Made by a program: the position numbers and the translations under genes
Notes under the pieces: generated by a model
Database searches by the model: none
What the model saw: the letters and a program-made list of their open reading frames with translations, nothing else
What the model was told of the DNA's origin: nothing
Source: an uncultured Bacteroidales bacterium
Lineage (GTDB): Bacteria > Bacteroidota > Bacteroidia > Bacteroidales > F082
Reading direction: 5' to 3'
DNA: 45,989 nt
NCBI GenBank assembly: GCA_947164955.1
Contig: CAMUYT010000004.1
Location: 1 to 45,989, forward strand
Shown here: in pieces, positions 1 through 7,131 of the stretch
Position numbering within the stretch: position 1 is the first letter of the stretch
How the letters are laid out: every line of letters begins with the position of its first letter

Positions 1-1055
1 TGTCATCCCCACGTGGGGAGGTGCGGGGCATGGGATCTATACTTTCTAAGGCTTCCCAAGTTTTCATCCTTACCGATGAAAACGTCGCTCCGTTTTGGCT
101 GCCCGAAACCGAATATTGGCTTGGCTGCGAAAACGCGGTCGAGATCGTGATAAAATCTGGCGAGAAATACAAAACCCTGCAAACAATCCAACATATCTGG
201 AAAACCTTGATGCGCCATCATGCCGACCGCAACGCCTTGTTAGTCAACCTCGGAGGCGGTGTGATAACCGACTTGGGCGGCTTTGTGGCTTCTACGTACA
301 TGCGTGGTATCAAGTTCATCAACATTCCGACGACCTTGCTTGGTATGGTCGACGCGGCGATAGGAGGGAAGACGGGCATCGACTTCGGCGGCGCAAAAAA
401 CCAAATCGGCACTTTTGCAGAAGCAATGGCAGTAATCACCGACCCTGTTTATTTGGAGACTTTGGATGCGCGCGAAATTAGGTCGGGCCTTGCCGAAATG
501 CTGAAATACGGTTTCATTGCCGACCCTAAATTGCTTCATGCGGATGCGGAGAATTACGTCCCTTATATAAAAAGGTGTGGAGAAATCAAGCGCGAAATCG
601 TGAAGAAAGACCCGACGGAGAAAGGCGTGCGCAAAATCCTGAATTTTGGTCATACCCTTGGCCATGCCATAGAAAGCCATTGCTTGACGACAGATTATCC
701 CCTGCTTCACGGCGAGGCGGTGGCCTTGGGAATGGCTGCGGCTCTTTGGATTTCGGTGAAACAGTGTGACTTGGCTGCTTCGGTTTTGAAAAACTTTGAA
801 AACAAGTTGCCGATGCTGCTTTCTGAATGCCCAATCCAGCTTTCGGAGGCTGATATTGAACCGATTATGGAATATTTGGTGTTCGACAAGAAAAACAAAG
901 GAGAAAAACCGCAATTCGTTCTGCTTGAGTCGGTCGGGAAGCCGGTTTGGGATGTGGAAGTGGAACCGGTTCTCGTGTCGGAAGCCCTGTCTTATTTGTT
1001 AAAGTGGATCTCAAACAATTGCTCCGAGGAGCGTCGTTTTTGTTTACCGTTCTGA
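1..1055 (+). CDS. aroB: 3-dehydroquinate synthase (5' end probably outside window)
   Basis: This enzyme of the shikimate pathway converts DAHP to 3-dehydroquinate in the cytoplasm using NAD+ and a divalent metal. The sequence shows the NAD-binding core (GGGVITDLGGF, then IPTTLLGMVDAAIGGKTGID), the LAEMLKYGFI segment, and the metal-ligand stretches ILNFGHTLGHAIES and LLHGEAVALGM. The ORF track starts at a GTG at 21, with an ATG at 30, but the frame is open back to base 3. Only about 14 residues precede the first conserved strand (VFILTDEN), whereas Bacteroidota homologues as I recall them have roughly 25-30. The true start therefore probably lies just upstream of the window. The gene is followed after 4 bases by aroA, so the two are likely co-transcribed. 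Family assignment is secure; only the start is uncertain. Confidence 0.95.
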   Translation, partial: SSPRGEVRGMGSILSKASQVFILTDENVAPFWLPETEYWLGCENAVEIVIKSGEKYKTLQTIQHIWKTLMRHHADRNALLVNLGGGVITDLGGFVASTYMRGIKFINIPTTLLGMVDAAIGGKTGIDFGGAKNQIGTFAEAMAVITDPVYLETLDAREIRSGLAEMLKYGFIADPKLLHADAENYVPYIKRCGEIKREIVKKDPTEKGVRKILNFGHTLGHAIESHCLTTDYPLLHGEAVALGMAAALWISVKQCDLAASVLKNFENKLPMLLSECPIQLSEADIEPIMEYLVFDKKNKGEKPQFVLLESVGKPVWDVEVEPVLVSEALSYLLKWISNNCSEERRFCLPF

Positions 1056-1059
1056 GCCA

Positions 1060-2304
1060 ATGCTTAAGAAAACCGTCATATTGCCCGCCAGCAAAAGCGA
1101 ATCGAACCGCGCCTTGATGATCGCGGCGTATGGCGGGTTTTCCCCCGATGTTGCGAATCTTTCTGATTCCCAAGACACCAAGGTGTTGCGGGAAGCATTG
1201 ATGTTTTGCCATGAGCGGAAAACCATCGACATCGCCGATTGCGGCACGGCAGCACGTTTCATGACCACCTATTTGGCCTGCCATGACGGAGATTGGCTCC
1301 TCACGGGCACTGACCGCATGAAACAACGTCCAATCAAGCCGTTGGTGGACGTGCTGAGAAAGCTTGGATCCAGTATCGAATATGTTGAAAGCGAAGGTTT
1401 TCTGCCGTTGAAAATCCACGGAAAATCCATTGCTGGCGGAAAAGCATCGCTCGATGTTTCGCAAAGCAGCCAGTTTGCCTCATCTTTGTTGCTTGCTGCC
1501 CCGATGTGGCGCGACGGCCTTGAGCTCGAACTCATTGGCAATTTCAATTCGGTGCCTTATCTCGACATGACCATCGCTATGATGTGCCATTTTTCGGCAC
1601 AGGTGGAGCGGAAAGGGAGTGTGGTTACAGTGAAGCCCAAACCCTACCGCCCCAACAGCTTTACGGTCGAAGCCGACTGGAGCGCTGCCTCCTATTGGTA
1701 TGAGTTGGCCGCACTGAGCGAGGCCTGCGAGATTAGCCTGATGGGGTTGTGTAGTCCTTCAACAGTTCGACGAGCACCGTCCCCTGCGAGTCTTCAGGGC
1801 GATGCCATCATCGCCGACTGGATGCAGGCCTTCGGTGTGATGACGACAGAAATGGACTCGGCGTTGGTTTTAACAAAAAAATCATTTACCAATACGACCC
1901 TGTCTTTTGATTTTTCCAACACGCCCGACCTTTTTCCGACGATTGTAGCTACCTGTGCAGGCTTGCAACGCCCTGCTCGTTTTACGGGCATCGCCAATCT
2001 CATGTTCAAAGAATCAGACAGGGAGGACGCGATGCAGGCTGAAGTGGCAAAAATCGGAACAAAACTCAATAAAGTTTCTGATAATGAGGCTGTTCTTATT
2101 CCCAGCGTAAGGTTGCCTTATTTTGAGAAAAAACGCCCACTGCACTTCCTCTCCCATGACGATCACCGTGTCGTCATGGCCTTGGCACCTTTGGCCATGA
2201 AAGTAGGCGACCTTCTTTTCGACCATCCTGAAGTGGTGCGAAAATCCTATCCAAATTTTTGGGAACAGATGGGTTTTACGGGTTTTTGGCCAAAAAAAGC
2301 GTAA
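1060..2304 (+). CDS. aroA: 3-phosphoshikimate 1-carboxyvinyltransferase (EPSP synthase)
   Basis: This enzyme transfers the enolpyruvyl group of PEP to shikimate-3-phosphate, the sixth step of the shikimate pathway. Supporting motifs are KSESNRALMIAA near the N-terminus, DCGTAARFMTTYLA, LTGTDRMKQRPIKPL, the SSQFASSLLLAAP stretch and the C-terminal DHRVVMALAPLA. At 414 residues it has the usual family length. It starts 4 bases after aroB. One oddity is that the segment before the conserved SLQGD contains an extra CSPSTVRRAP-like stretch, where homologues usually have a tight turn of a few residues; this may be a local in-frame insertion. The rest of the protein looks intact. Its neighbours show that this end of the window is core metabolism, not part of the glycan locus. 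Confidence 0.95.
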   Translation: MLKKTVILPASKSESNRALMIAAYGGFSPDVANLSDSQDTKVLREALMFCHERKTIDIADCGTAARFMTTYLACHDGDWLLTGTDRMKQRPIKPLVDVLRKLGSSIEYVESEGFLPLKIHGKSIAGGKASLDVSQSSQFASSLLLAAPMWRDGLELELIGNFNSVPYLDMTIAMMCHFSAQVERKGSVVTVKPKPYRPNSFTVEADWSAASYWYELAALSEACEISLMGLCSPSTVRRAPSPASLQGDAIIADWMQAFGVMTTEMDSALVLTKKSFTNTTLSFDFSNTPDLFPTIVATCAGLQRPARFTGIANLMFKESDREDAMQAEVAKIGTKLNKVSDNEAVLIPSVRLPYFEKKRPLHFLSHDDHRVVMALAPLAMKVGDLLFDHPEVVRKSYPNFWEQMGFTGFWPKKA

Positions 2305-2317
2305 TATTTGTATTGGT

Positions 2318-2351
2318 TTTGTAAAAAGTATGAATAAAATCTGTATTTTTG
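2318..2351 (+). promoter_or_regulatory. Bacteroidota-type promoter upstream of the LutA-like gene
   Basis: A TTTG (2318-2321) lies 22 bases upstream of TATTTTTG (2344-2351), which fits the TTTG ... TAnnTTTG consensus of the Bacteroidota primary sigma factor. It sits between the aroA stop and the start at 2374, giving a leader of only about 15 bases. The same boxes with the same 22-base spacing recur at 6024-6057, which supports both calls. Confidence 0.55.
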
Positions 2352-2373
2352 CACGGATTTTCGCGCGAAATAT

Positions 2374-3096
2374 ATGAAAGTTGAGTTGTTTGTACCCTGC
2401 ATCATTGACCAGTTCTATCCTGAAGTGGCTTCCAATACAGTGAAGGTGTTGGAACGCGCAGGCGTTGAAGTGGAGTACAATCCGGAGCAGACCTGTTGCG
2501 GACGTTTTGCCTATAATGCGGGCTTTATTGAAGATGCAAAGGAGTTGGGCGACAAGTTCCTTAATGACTTTTCGTACAACGGTCCTGTAGTGGCCCCCTC
2601 GGCAGCTTGTGTGCATTACATCAAAAAACGTTATCCTGAGTTGTTCTTTAACACTGCCAACCATTTGAATTTCAAGCGGATGGTGGCTAATGTCTACGAG
2701 TTGACCGATTTCTTGGTCAACAAGGTGCAATTCGACGATTTTGGTGCCGAGTTCCCTTATAAGGTGACGTTCCACGACAGCTGTAGTGCCTTGCGTGGCT
2801 CGGGATTGGGTAAGGAGGCGCGGCAACTGCTGTCAAAGGTTAAAGGCTTGGAGCTCATCGAGATGAAACAGCCCGATTTGTGCTGTGGCGCTGATTTTTC
2901 CTTGGAAGTGGGGCATGAAATCCTGTCGGAAGGCATGGCAAGCCACAAGGTGAAGAATGCCTTGAACACGGGTGCCGAATACATCGTTTCGACTGACATG
3001 ACTTGCCTTATGCACCAAAAAGCATACATCGAGAAAGAAGGATTGCCCATCAAGGTGATCCATATCGCCGATGTTTTGGCTTCGGGATGGTTCTAA
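2374..3096 (+). CDS. LutA/YkgE-like (Fe-S)-binding CCG-domain protein
   Basis: The protein has two cysteine-rich CCG modules of the kind found in LutA of the LutABC lactate-oxidation complex and in heterodisulfide reductase subunit B. Visible ligands are C9 with C41-C42 (QTCCGRFAYN) and C79 in the first module, and C137 (HDSCSALRG) with C170-C171 (PDLCCGADF) in the second. The 240-residue length matches LutA. In LutA proteins I know, the second CCG is followed by a glycine-rich FGG stretch; here it reads ADFSLEVG. No lutB or lutC partner is visible nearby, so either the partners lie elsewhere or the protein has another electron-transfer role. Its own promoter and 5-base spacing to the next gene suggest it may lead the transcript into the glycan genes. 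Confidence 0.85.
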   Translation: MKVELFVPCIIDQFYPEVASNTVKVLERAGVEVEYNPEQTCCGRFAYNAGFIEDAKELGDKFLNDFSYNGPVVAPSAACVHYIKKRYPELFFNTANHLNFKRMVANVYELTDFLVNKVQFDDFGAEFPYKVTFHDSCSALRGSGLGKEARQLLSKVKGLELIEMKQPDLCCGADFSLEVGHEILSEGMASHKVKNALNTGAEYIVSTDMTCLMHQKAYIEKEGLPIKVIHIADVLASGWF

Positions 3097-3100
3097 ACAA

Positions 3101-3670
3101 ATGAATATGAATGATTATTATATACATGAAAGCAGCTTCGTAGATGATAACGTGAGCATCGGGAAAGGTACGAAAATTTGGCATTTCTGCCATATTCAGT
3201 CGGGTGCTGTCATCGGCGAGAACTGCTCTTTCGGACAAAATGTGAACATCGGCAACAACGTGCATATCGGCAATGGTGTGCGCATCCAAAACAATGTGTC
3301 GGTCTATGAAGGTGTCGAGATTGAAGACAACGTGTTCTGCGGTCCGAGCTGCGTGTTCACCAATGTGACCAAGCCTCGGGCGCATTTCCCCGTGCACGGT
3401 GTCTACGCCAAGACCAAGATTTGCGAAGGTGCTTCGTTGGGCGCCAACTGCACCGTGGTTTGTGGCCATACGGTCGGCAAGTGCGCTCTCATCGCCGCAG
3501 GTGCCGTGGTCACCAAAGACGTGAAACCCTATGCCTTGATGGCAGGCGTTCCCGCCCGTCAAATCGGCTGGGTGTGTGAATGCGGTCAACGCCTCGATGC
3601 CTTGTTGCAGTGCAGTTGCGGCAGAGAATACAAAGAAATAAACGGTGAATTGAAACCGGTAAAGCCCTGA
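3101..3670 (+). CDS. Left-handed beta-helix N-acetyltransferase, WlbB/WbpD-like
   Basis: The protein is built almost entirely of hexapeptide repeats ([LIV]-G-x-x) forming a left-handed beta helix, as in WlbB/WbpD, which acetylate the 3-amino group of UDP-2-acetamido-3-amino-2,3-dideoxyglucuronate. Recognisable stretches are KIWHFCHIQSGAVIG, GPSCVFTNVTKPRA and the ending AGAVVTKDVKPYALMAGVPA. A short C-terminal Cys-rich segment (CECGQRLDALLQCSCG) may bind a metal, as in several relatives. The ORF track begins at 3071 inside the previous gene; the ATG at 3101 is the sensible start and gives 189 residues. The next gene encodes the matching aminotransferase, so the pair should carry out amination and acetylation of a 3-keto sugar nucleotide. 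The preceding dehydrogenases are not in the window. Confidence 0.85.
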   Translation: MNMNDYYIHESSFVDDNVSIGKGTKIWHFCHIQSGAVIGENCSFGQNVNIGNNVHIGNGVRIQNNVSVYEGVEIEDNVFCGPSCVFTNVTKPRAHFPVHGVYAKTKICEGASLGANCTVVCGHTVGKCALIAAGAVVTKDVKPYALMAGVPARQIGWVCECGQRLDALLQCSCGREYKEINGELKPVKP

Positions 3671-3722
3671 CGGGGCGACCCTATATCAACGGGGATATCC
3701 CTGAAAAACAAAAACAGAGAAT

Positions 3723-4853
3723 ATGCAATTCAGAGACCTAAAAACACAATATGCTGTCCTGAAGGACGAAATGGATAAGGCCATTCTCGATGTGGTCGCC
3801 TCAAGCGCCTACGTGATGGGCCCTAAGATTAAGGAGATGGAGACCGCATTTGCCGAGTACGTCGGTGTGAAGCACTGCATCGCCTGCAATAGCGGCACCG
3901 ATGCCTTGCTGCTTGCCTTGAAGGTGTGGGACGTGAAACCTGGCGACGCCGTGTTCGTACCCAGCTTCACCTTCTTCGCTTCTGCCGAGGTCATCGCCAT
4001 GCAAGGGGCAACGCCGGTCTTCGTCGATGTCGACAAGGATACGTTCAATATGGACGTGGCCGATCTCGAACGTAAGATTGAACAGACCCTGAAGCGGGAC
4101 AAATTGACGCCACGCGTTATTATTGCGGTCGACCTGTTTGGCCTTCCAGCCGACTTCAAGGCGATCCGTAAGGTGGCCGAAAAACATAACCTCTTTGTAC
4201 TTGAAGACGGTGCCCAAGGCTTTGGTGGCCGCATCGGCAATCAAAAAGCCTGTACGTTCGGCGACATCTCCACCACCTCGTTCTTCCCTGCCAAGCCTGT
4301 GGGGTGCTACGGTGACGGTGGTGCTGTGTTCACCGACAACGACGAGTGGGCCGCTTTGCTCGATTCCTACCATATCCACGGCAAGGGCAACGACCGCTAC
4401 GACAACGTGCGTATCGGCATGAACTCACGCTTGGACAGCATCCAGGCGGCCATCCTCATGGTCAAGTTGAAGGCCTTTGCAGCGCATGAGTTGGAATATG
4501 TCAACAAGGTGGCGGCACGTTATACGGAGTTGCTCCACGACGTGGTAAAGACGCCTATCGTGCCTGAAGGCTTCTATTCCAGTTGGGCACAATACACGCT
4601 ACAACTTGAAAATAAGGAAGTCAGATCGGGATTGCAGAACGCCTTGAAGGCCCTCGACATCCCCACGGCCATCTATTATCCCATCCCGATGCATCGCCAA
4701 ACGGCGTTCAACTATCTGTGCCTGGATGAGAACCGTTGCCCTGTGTCCGACCAGCTGGCCGACACGGTCATTTCCTTGCCCGTCCATCCCTATCTCTCGG
4801 AAGAGGATCAGGATAGGATTTGCGAGGCTGTACGTCAATATTTGGGAAAATAA
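3723..4853 (+). CDS. DegT/DnrJ/EryC1/StrS aminotransferase, WlbC/WbpE-like
   Basis: This is a PLP-dependent sugar aminotransferase. It shows the family N-terminus, NSGTDALLLAL, the VPSFTFFASAEV strand, D162 in LEDGAQGFGG (pyridine-nitrogen contact) and K191 in FFPAKPVGCYGDGG, the expected Schiff-base lysine. The length of 376 is normal. The closest functional analogy is WbpE/WlbC, which aminates UDP-2-acetamido-3-keto-glucuronate with glutamate as donor, and the preceding gene encodes the acetyltransferase that would act next. Substrate choice in this family is hard to read from sequence, so a different keto sugar remains possible. A 52-base spacer separates it from the acetyltransferase gene and 12 bases separate it from the sugar transferase that follows. 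Confidence 0.88.
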   Translation: MQFRDLKTQYAVLKDEMDKAILDVVASSAYVMGPKIKEMETAFAEYVGVKHCIACNSGTDALLLALKVWDVKPGDAVFVPSFTFFASAEVIAMQGATPVFVDVDKDTFNMDVADLERKIEQTLKRDKLTPRVIIAVDLFGLPADFKAIRKVAEKHNLFVLEDGAQGFGGRIGNQKACTFGDISTTSFFPAKPVGCYGDGGAVFTDNDEWAALLDSYHIHGKGNDRYDNVRIGMNSRLDSIQAAILMVKLKAFAAHELEYVNKVAARYTELLHDVVKTPIVPEGFYSSWAQYTLQLENKEVRSGLQNALKALDIPTAIYYPIPMHRQTAFNYLCLDENRCPVSDQLADTVISLPVHPYLSEEDQDRICEAVRQYLGK

Positions 4854-4865
4854 AAATAGCGGGGC

Positions 4866-5987
4866 ATGGGTGTTAAGTCGTTTTTCAACGAAATGATTGC
4901 TCGCGACAATTACGACGAGGTGATGGAGTACCTTGCCGTGACCGAGACCCAGCATGCCCCGAGATTCGAGTTTGACCAGGCCCCCGACCAGCTTCGCGAG
5001 TTGATTGCCATGGCTGAGACCCCGCGCAGCGAGGAACGCTCACAGTGGCTCAACGACTATGCCGACAGATCATGGTCGGCTCCCGATGGCGAGGCCGAGG
5101 TGCTGCTGGCCAAAGACCATCTGAACGCCATCCGTTATCTGAATCGTTACCTGCGTAAAGCCAACGCCAAGCTGAAGCAAGACGGCTATCTCGTCTGTAG
5201 CTTCGACACAGCGCAGAAGCGCAGGGCACAGATTTTCAGCAAATACCCTAAATTTATTGCAAAGATTGTCTATTTCTTTGATTTTCTTTGGCATAGGGTA
5301 TGCCCTAAAACCAGGTTGACGCGGCGTTTCTACTATTTCTGTACGCGCAAGGTGAGAAAAGTGTTTCCCCGTCCTGAGGTGCTTGGCAGGTTGTATTATT
5401 GTGGCTTCGATGTGGTGAGCGAGCAATACATCCACGACCGTTATTGCGTGATCGCCCAAAAGAAACGTCAGCCCAGCAAGGAGCAACACACCTACGGGGC
5501 ACTGGTGCGCTTGCGTCGTTACGGAAAGGATGGCAAGCTCTTCAATGTGTTCAAGTTTCGCACCATGTATGCCTATTCGGAGTATTTGCAGACCTATGTG
5601 TATGAAAACAACGACTTGGATGCAGGCGGCAAGTTCCGCGACGACTATCGGGTGACAGAGTGGGGGCGTTTCTTGCGCAAGACGTGGCTCGACGAGCTGC
5701 CCATGCTCATCAACCTGCTGAAAGGACAGATGAAGATCGTGGGCGTCAGGCCGTTAAGTCAGCAATATTTCAATCTTTATAGCGAAGAATTGCAGCAACT
5801 TAGGATCAAGACCAAGCCTGGGTTGTTGCCACCATTCTATGTCGACATGCCTGAGACTTTGGACGAGATCCAGGAGAGCGAACGCAACTATCTGGAGGCA
5901 TATTTAGAGCATCCTTTCCGCACTGATTGGAAATATTTTTGGAAAATTATCCGCAACATTGTCTTCAAAGGGGAAAGGTCCAAATAA
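4866..5987 (+). CDS. Bacterial sugar transferase (polyprenyl-P glycosyl-1-phosphate transferase-like) with extra N-terminal region
   Basis: The C-terminal 190 residues carry the hallmarks of the bacterial sugar transferase family that starts glycans by moving a sugar-1-phosphate to undecaprenyl phosphate: LVRLRRYGKDGKLF, KFRTM (about 230-234), WGRFLRKTWLDELPMLINLLKG and IVGVRPLS. Unlike PglC or WcaJ, no strong hydrophobic helix directly precedes this domain; the stretch before it (YCGFDVVSEQYI) is polar. The roughly 200-residue N-terminal part resembles the end of a SAM-methyltransferase-like fold (a helix, then GYLVCSF, then a lid-like region), but I see no SAM-binding glycine motif. I recall similar long forms in Bacteroidales capsule loci. 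It is the best candidate for the initiating transferase of this locus, though membrane anchoring is unclear. Confidence 0.82.
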   Translation: MGVKSFFNEMIARDNYDEVMEYLAVTETQHAPRFEFDQAPDQLRELIAMAETPRSEERSQWLNDYADRSWSAPDGEAEVLLAKDHLNAIRYLNRYLRKANAKLKQDGYLVCSFDTAQKRRAQIFSKYPKFIAKIVYFFDFLWHRVCPKTRLTRRFYYFCTRKVRKVFPRPEVLGRLYYCGFDVVSEQYIHDRYCVIAQKKRQPSKEQHTYGALVRLRRYGKDGKLFNVFKFRTMYAYSEYLQTYVYENNDLDAGGKFRDDYRVTEWGRFLRKTWLDELPMLINLLKGQMKIVGVRPLSQQYFNLYSEELQQLRIKTKPGLLPPFYVDMPETLDEIQESERNYLEAYLEHPFRTDWKYFWKIIRNIVFKGERSK

Positions 5988-6023
5988 GTCCTTGTTATTT
6001 TTCTTGTAATTTTTCCTTTTATT

Positions 6024-6057
6024 TTTGTTGTTTTATCGTAAAAAAGCTTTATTTTTG
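6024..6057 (+). promoter_or_regulatory. Bacteroidota-type promoter upstream of wzm
   Basis: TTTG (6024-6027) and TATTTTTG (6050-6057) are separated by 22 bases, matching the TTTG ... TAnnTTTG consensus and the spacing seen at 2318-2351. It lies in the 222-base gap between the sugar transferase and the permease, and predicts a transcript start near 6064 with a leader of about 145 bases. I saw no inverted repeats flanking it that would suggest an invertible, phase-variable promoter. Confidence 0.55.
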
Positions 6058-6059
6058 CA

Positions 6060-6086
6060 AATTGTATTCCGTTTGTGAATGCAATT
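6060..6086 (+). promoter_or_regulatory. Inverted repeat at the predicted transcript start
   Basis: AATTGTATTC (6060-6069) and GAATGCAATT (6077-6086) form a 10-base-pair stem with one T-G pair and a 7-base loop. It starts almost exactly at the predicted initiation point, so it could be a 5'-end RNA hairpin or an operator half-site pair. A second small hairpin, AGCAA-AAA-TTGCT, lies at 6096-6108. The rest of the leader to 6209 shows no further clear structure or ORF. Confidence 0.4.
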
Positions 6087-6209
6087 CGGGATGCGAGCAA
6101 AAATTGCTTCTCTTAATGATAGAATTAAGTGATTGCAAATCAGTAAATTACTGCTTCTTGATGTGAGTCAAGGCAGCGAAGCTATACACTTTCTTGAATT
6201 ATTTGGAAA

Positions 6210-7085
6210 ATGGCTCAAACGACAGAAGAAAACTGGACCACCGTCATCAAGCCGCGCAATGGCTTGTTTGAGGTGAACCTGAAAGAGATATGGGATTACC
6301 GTGATTTGCTTGGTATGTTTGTGAAGCGCGACATCACGGTGGCCTACAAGCAAACCATTCTTGGCCCGCTTTGGTGGATCATCCAGCCTGCTTTGACGGT
6401 CATCATGTACATGGTGGTGTTTGGCGGCATCGCTGGTATCCCTACCGATGGCATTCCGCAGCCTTTGTTCTACCTTGGCGGCGTGTGTATGTGGCAATAT
6501 TTCGCTGATTGCCTGAATCGTACGGCCAACACTTTTGTGAGCCATGCGGGCATCTTCGGCAAGGTGTACTTCCCGCGCCTGATTATGCCTTTGGCCAATG
6601 TCACGAGTAACCTGGTGCGTTTCGGCATCCAGTTTGGTTTGTTTGTTGTCGTCTACGTGTATTATGCCTGCATAGGGATGGCACCGAGTCCCAATTGGTA
6701 TTTCCTGCTGTTCCCATTGCTTGTGGTGATGATGGCCGGATTGGCTTTGGGCTTTGGCATCATCATCTCTTCGATGACGACCAAATATCGCGACTTGCAG
6801 ATCCTATTCACCTTCGTCGTGCAGCTGTGGATGTATGCCACTCCGATTGTCTATCCGTTGAGTCAAGTGGCCGGGAAGAAGGTGCTGGGCATGGACTTGA
6901 CCACCATCATGTGCCTCAACCCCGTGACCCCTGTCATTGAGACCTTCAAGCACGGAGCCTTGGGCGCAGGCCAGTTCATAGGTTGGGGCTGGTTGACCTA
7001 CAGTTTCGTGTTCATGGTTGTTGTCCTCGTCCTCGGCATCCTGATTTTCAACAAGGTGCAGAAGAGCTTTATGGATACGGTTTGA
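6210..7085 (+). CDS. wzm: ABC-2 type polysaccharide export permease (Wzm-like)
   Basis: This is the inner-membrane permease of an ABC transporter that moves lipid-linked polysaccharide across the inner membrane. It shows the cytoplasmic N-terminal region with LLGMFVKRDITVAYKQTILGPLWWIIQP, the signature start of the Wzm/TagG family, followed by about six hydrophobic spans (for example ALTVIMYMVVFGGIAG, FGIQFGLFVVVYVYY, LLVVMMAGLALGFGIIISS). The length of 291 is slightly above the usual 260 because of the N-terminal extension. Its ATPase partner wzt is not adjacent but 6.4 kb downstream, which is unusual because wzm and wzt are normally neighbours. Its own promoter and leader lie just upstream. 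Confidence 0.9.
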   Translation: MAQTTEENWTTVIKPRNGLFEVNLKEIWDYRDLLGMFVKRDITVAYKQTILGPLWWIIQPALTVIMYMVVFGGIAGIPTDGIPQPLFYLGGVCMWQYFADCLNRTANTFVSHAGIFGKVYFPRLIMPLANVTSNLVRFGIQFGLFVVVYVYYACIGMAPSPNWYFLLFPLLVVMMAGLALGFGIIISSMTTKYRDLQILFTFVVQLWMYATPIVYPLSQVAGKKVLGMDLTTIMCLNPVTPVIETFKHGALGAGQFIGWGWLTYSFVFMVVVLVLGILIFNKVQKSFMDTV

Positions 7086-7131
7086 GGCATAGCGTATAAA
7101 AGTGTAATTCTGGTTTCGACATTATCAGGAA

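Noticed and set aside
2014-2826. 270-residue minus-strand ORF across the aroA-lutA junction
   Set aside because: It covers a promoter and parts of two real genes on the other strand, and has no motif.
3692-3701. GGGATATCCC palindrome between the WlbB- and WlbC-like genes
   Set aside because: It is a short perfect palindrome with no T run and no neighbouring boxes, so it is likely chance or at most a weak site.
6000-6209. Possible invertible, phase-variable capsule promoter
   Set aside because: No pair of inverted repeats flanks the promoter boxes; the only inverted repeat is a small hairpin downstream of them.
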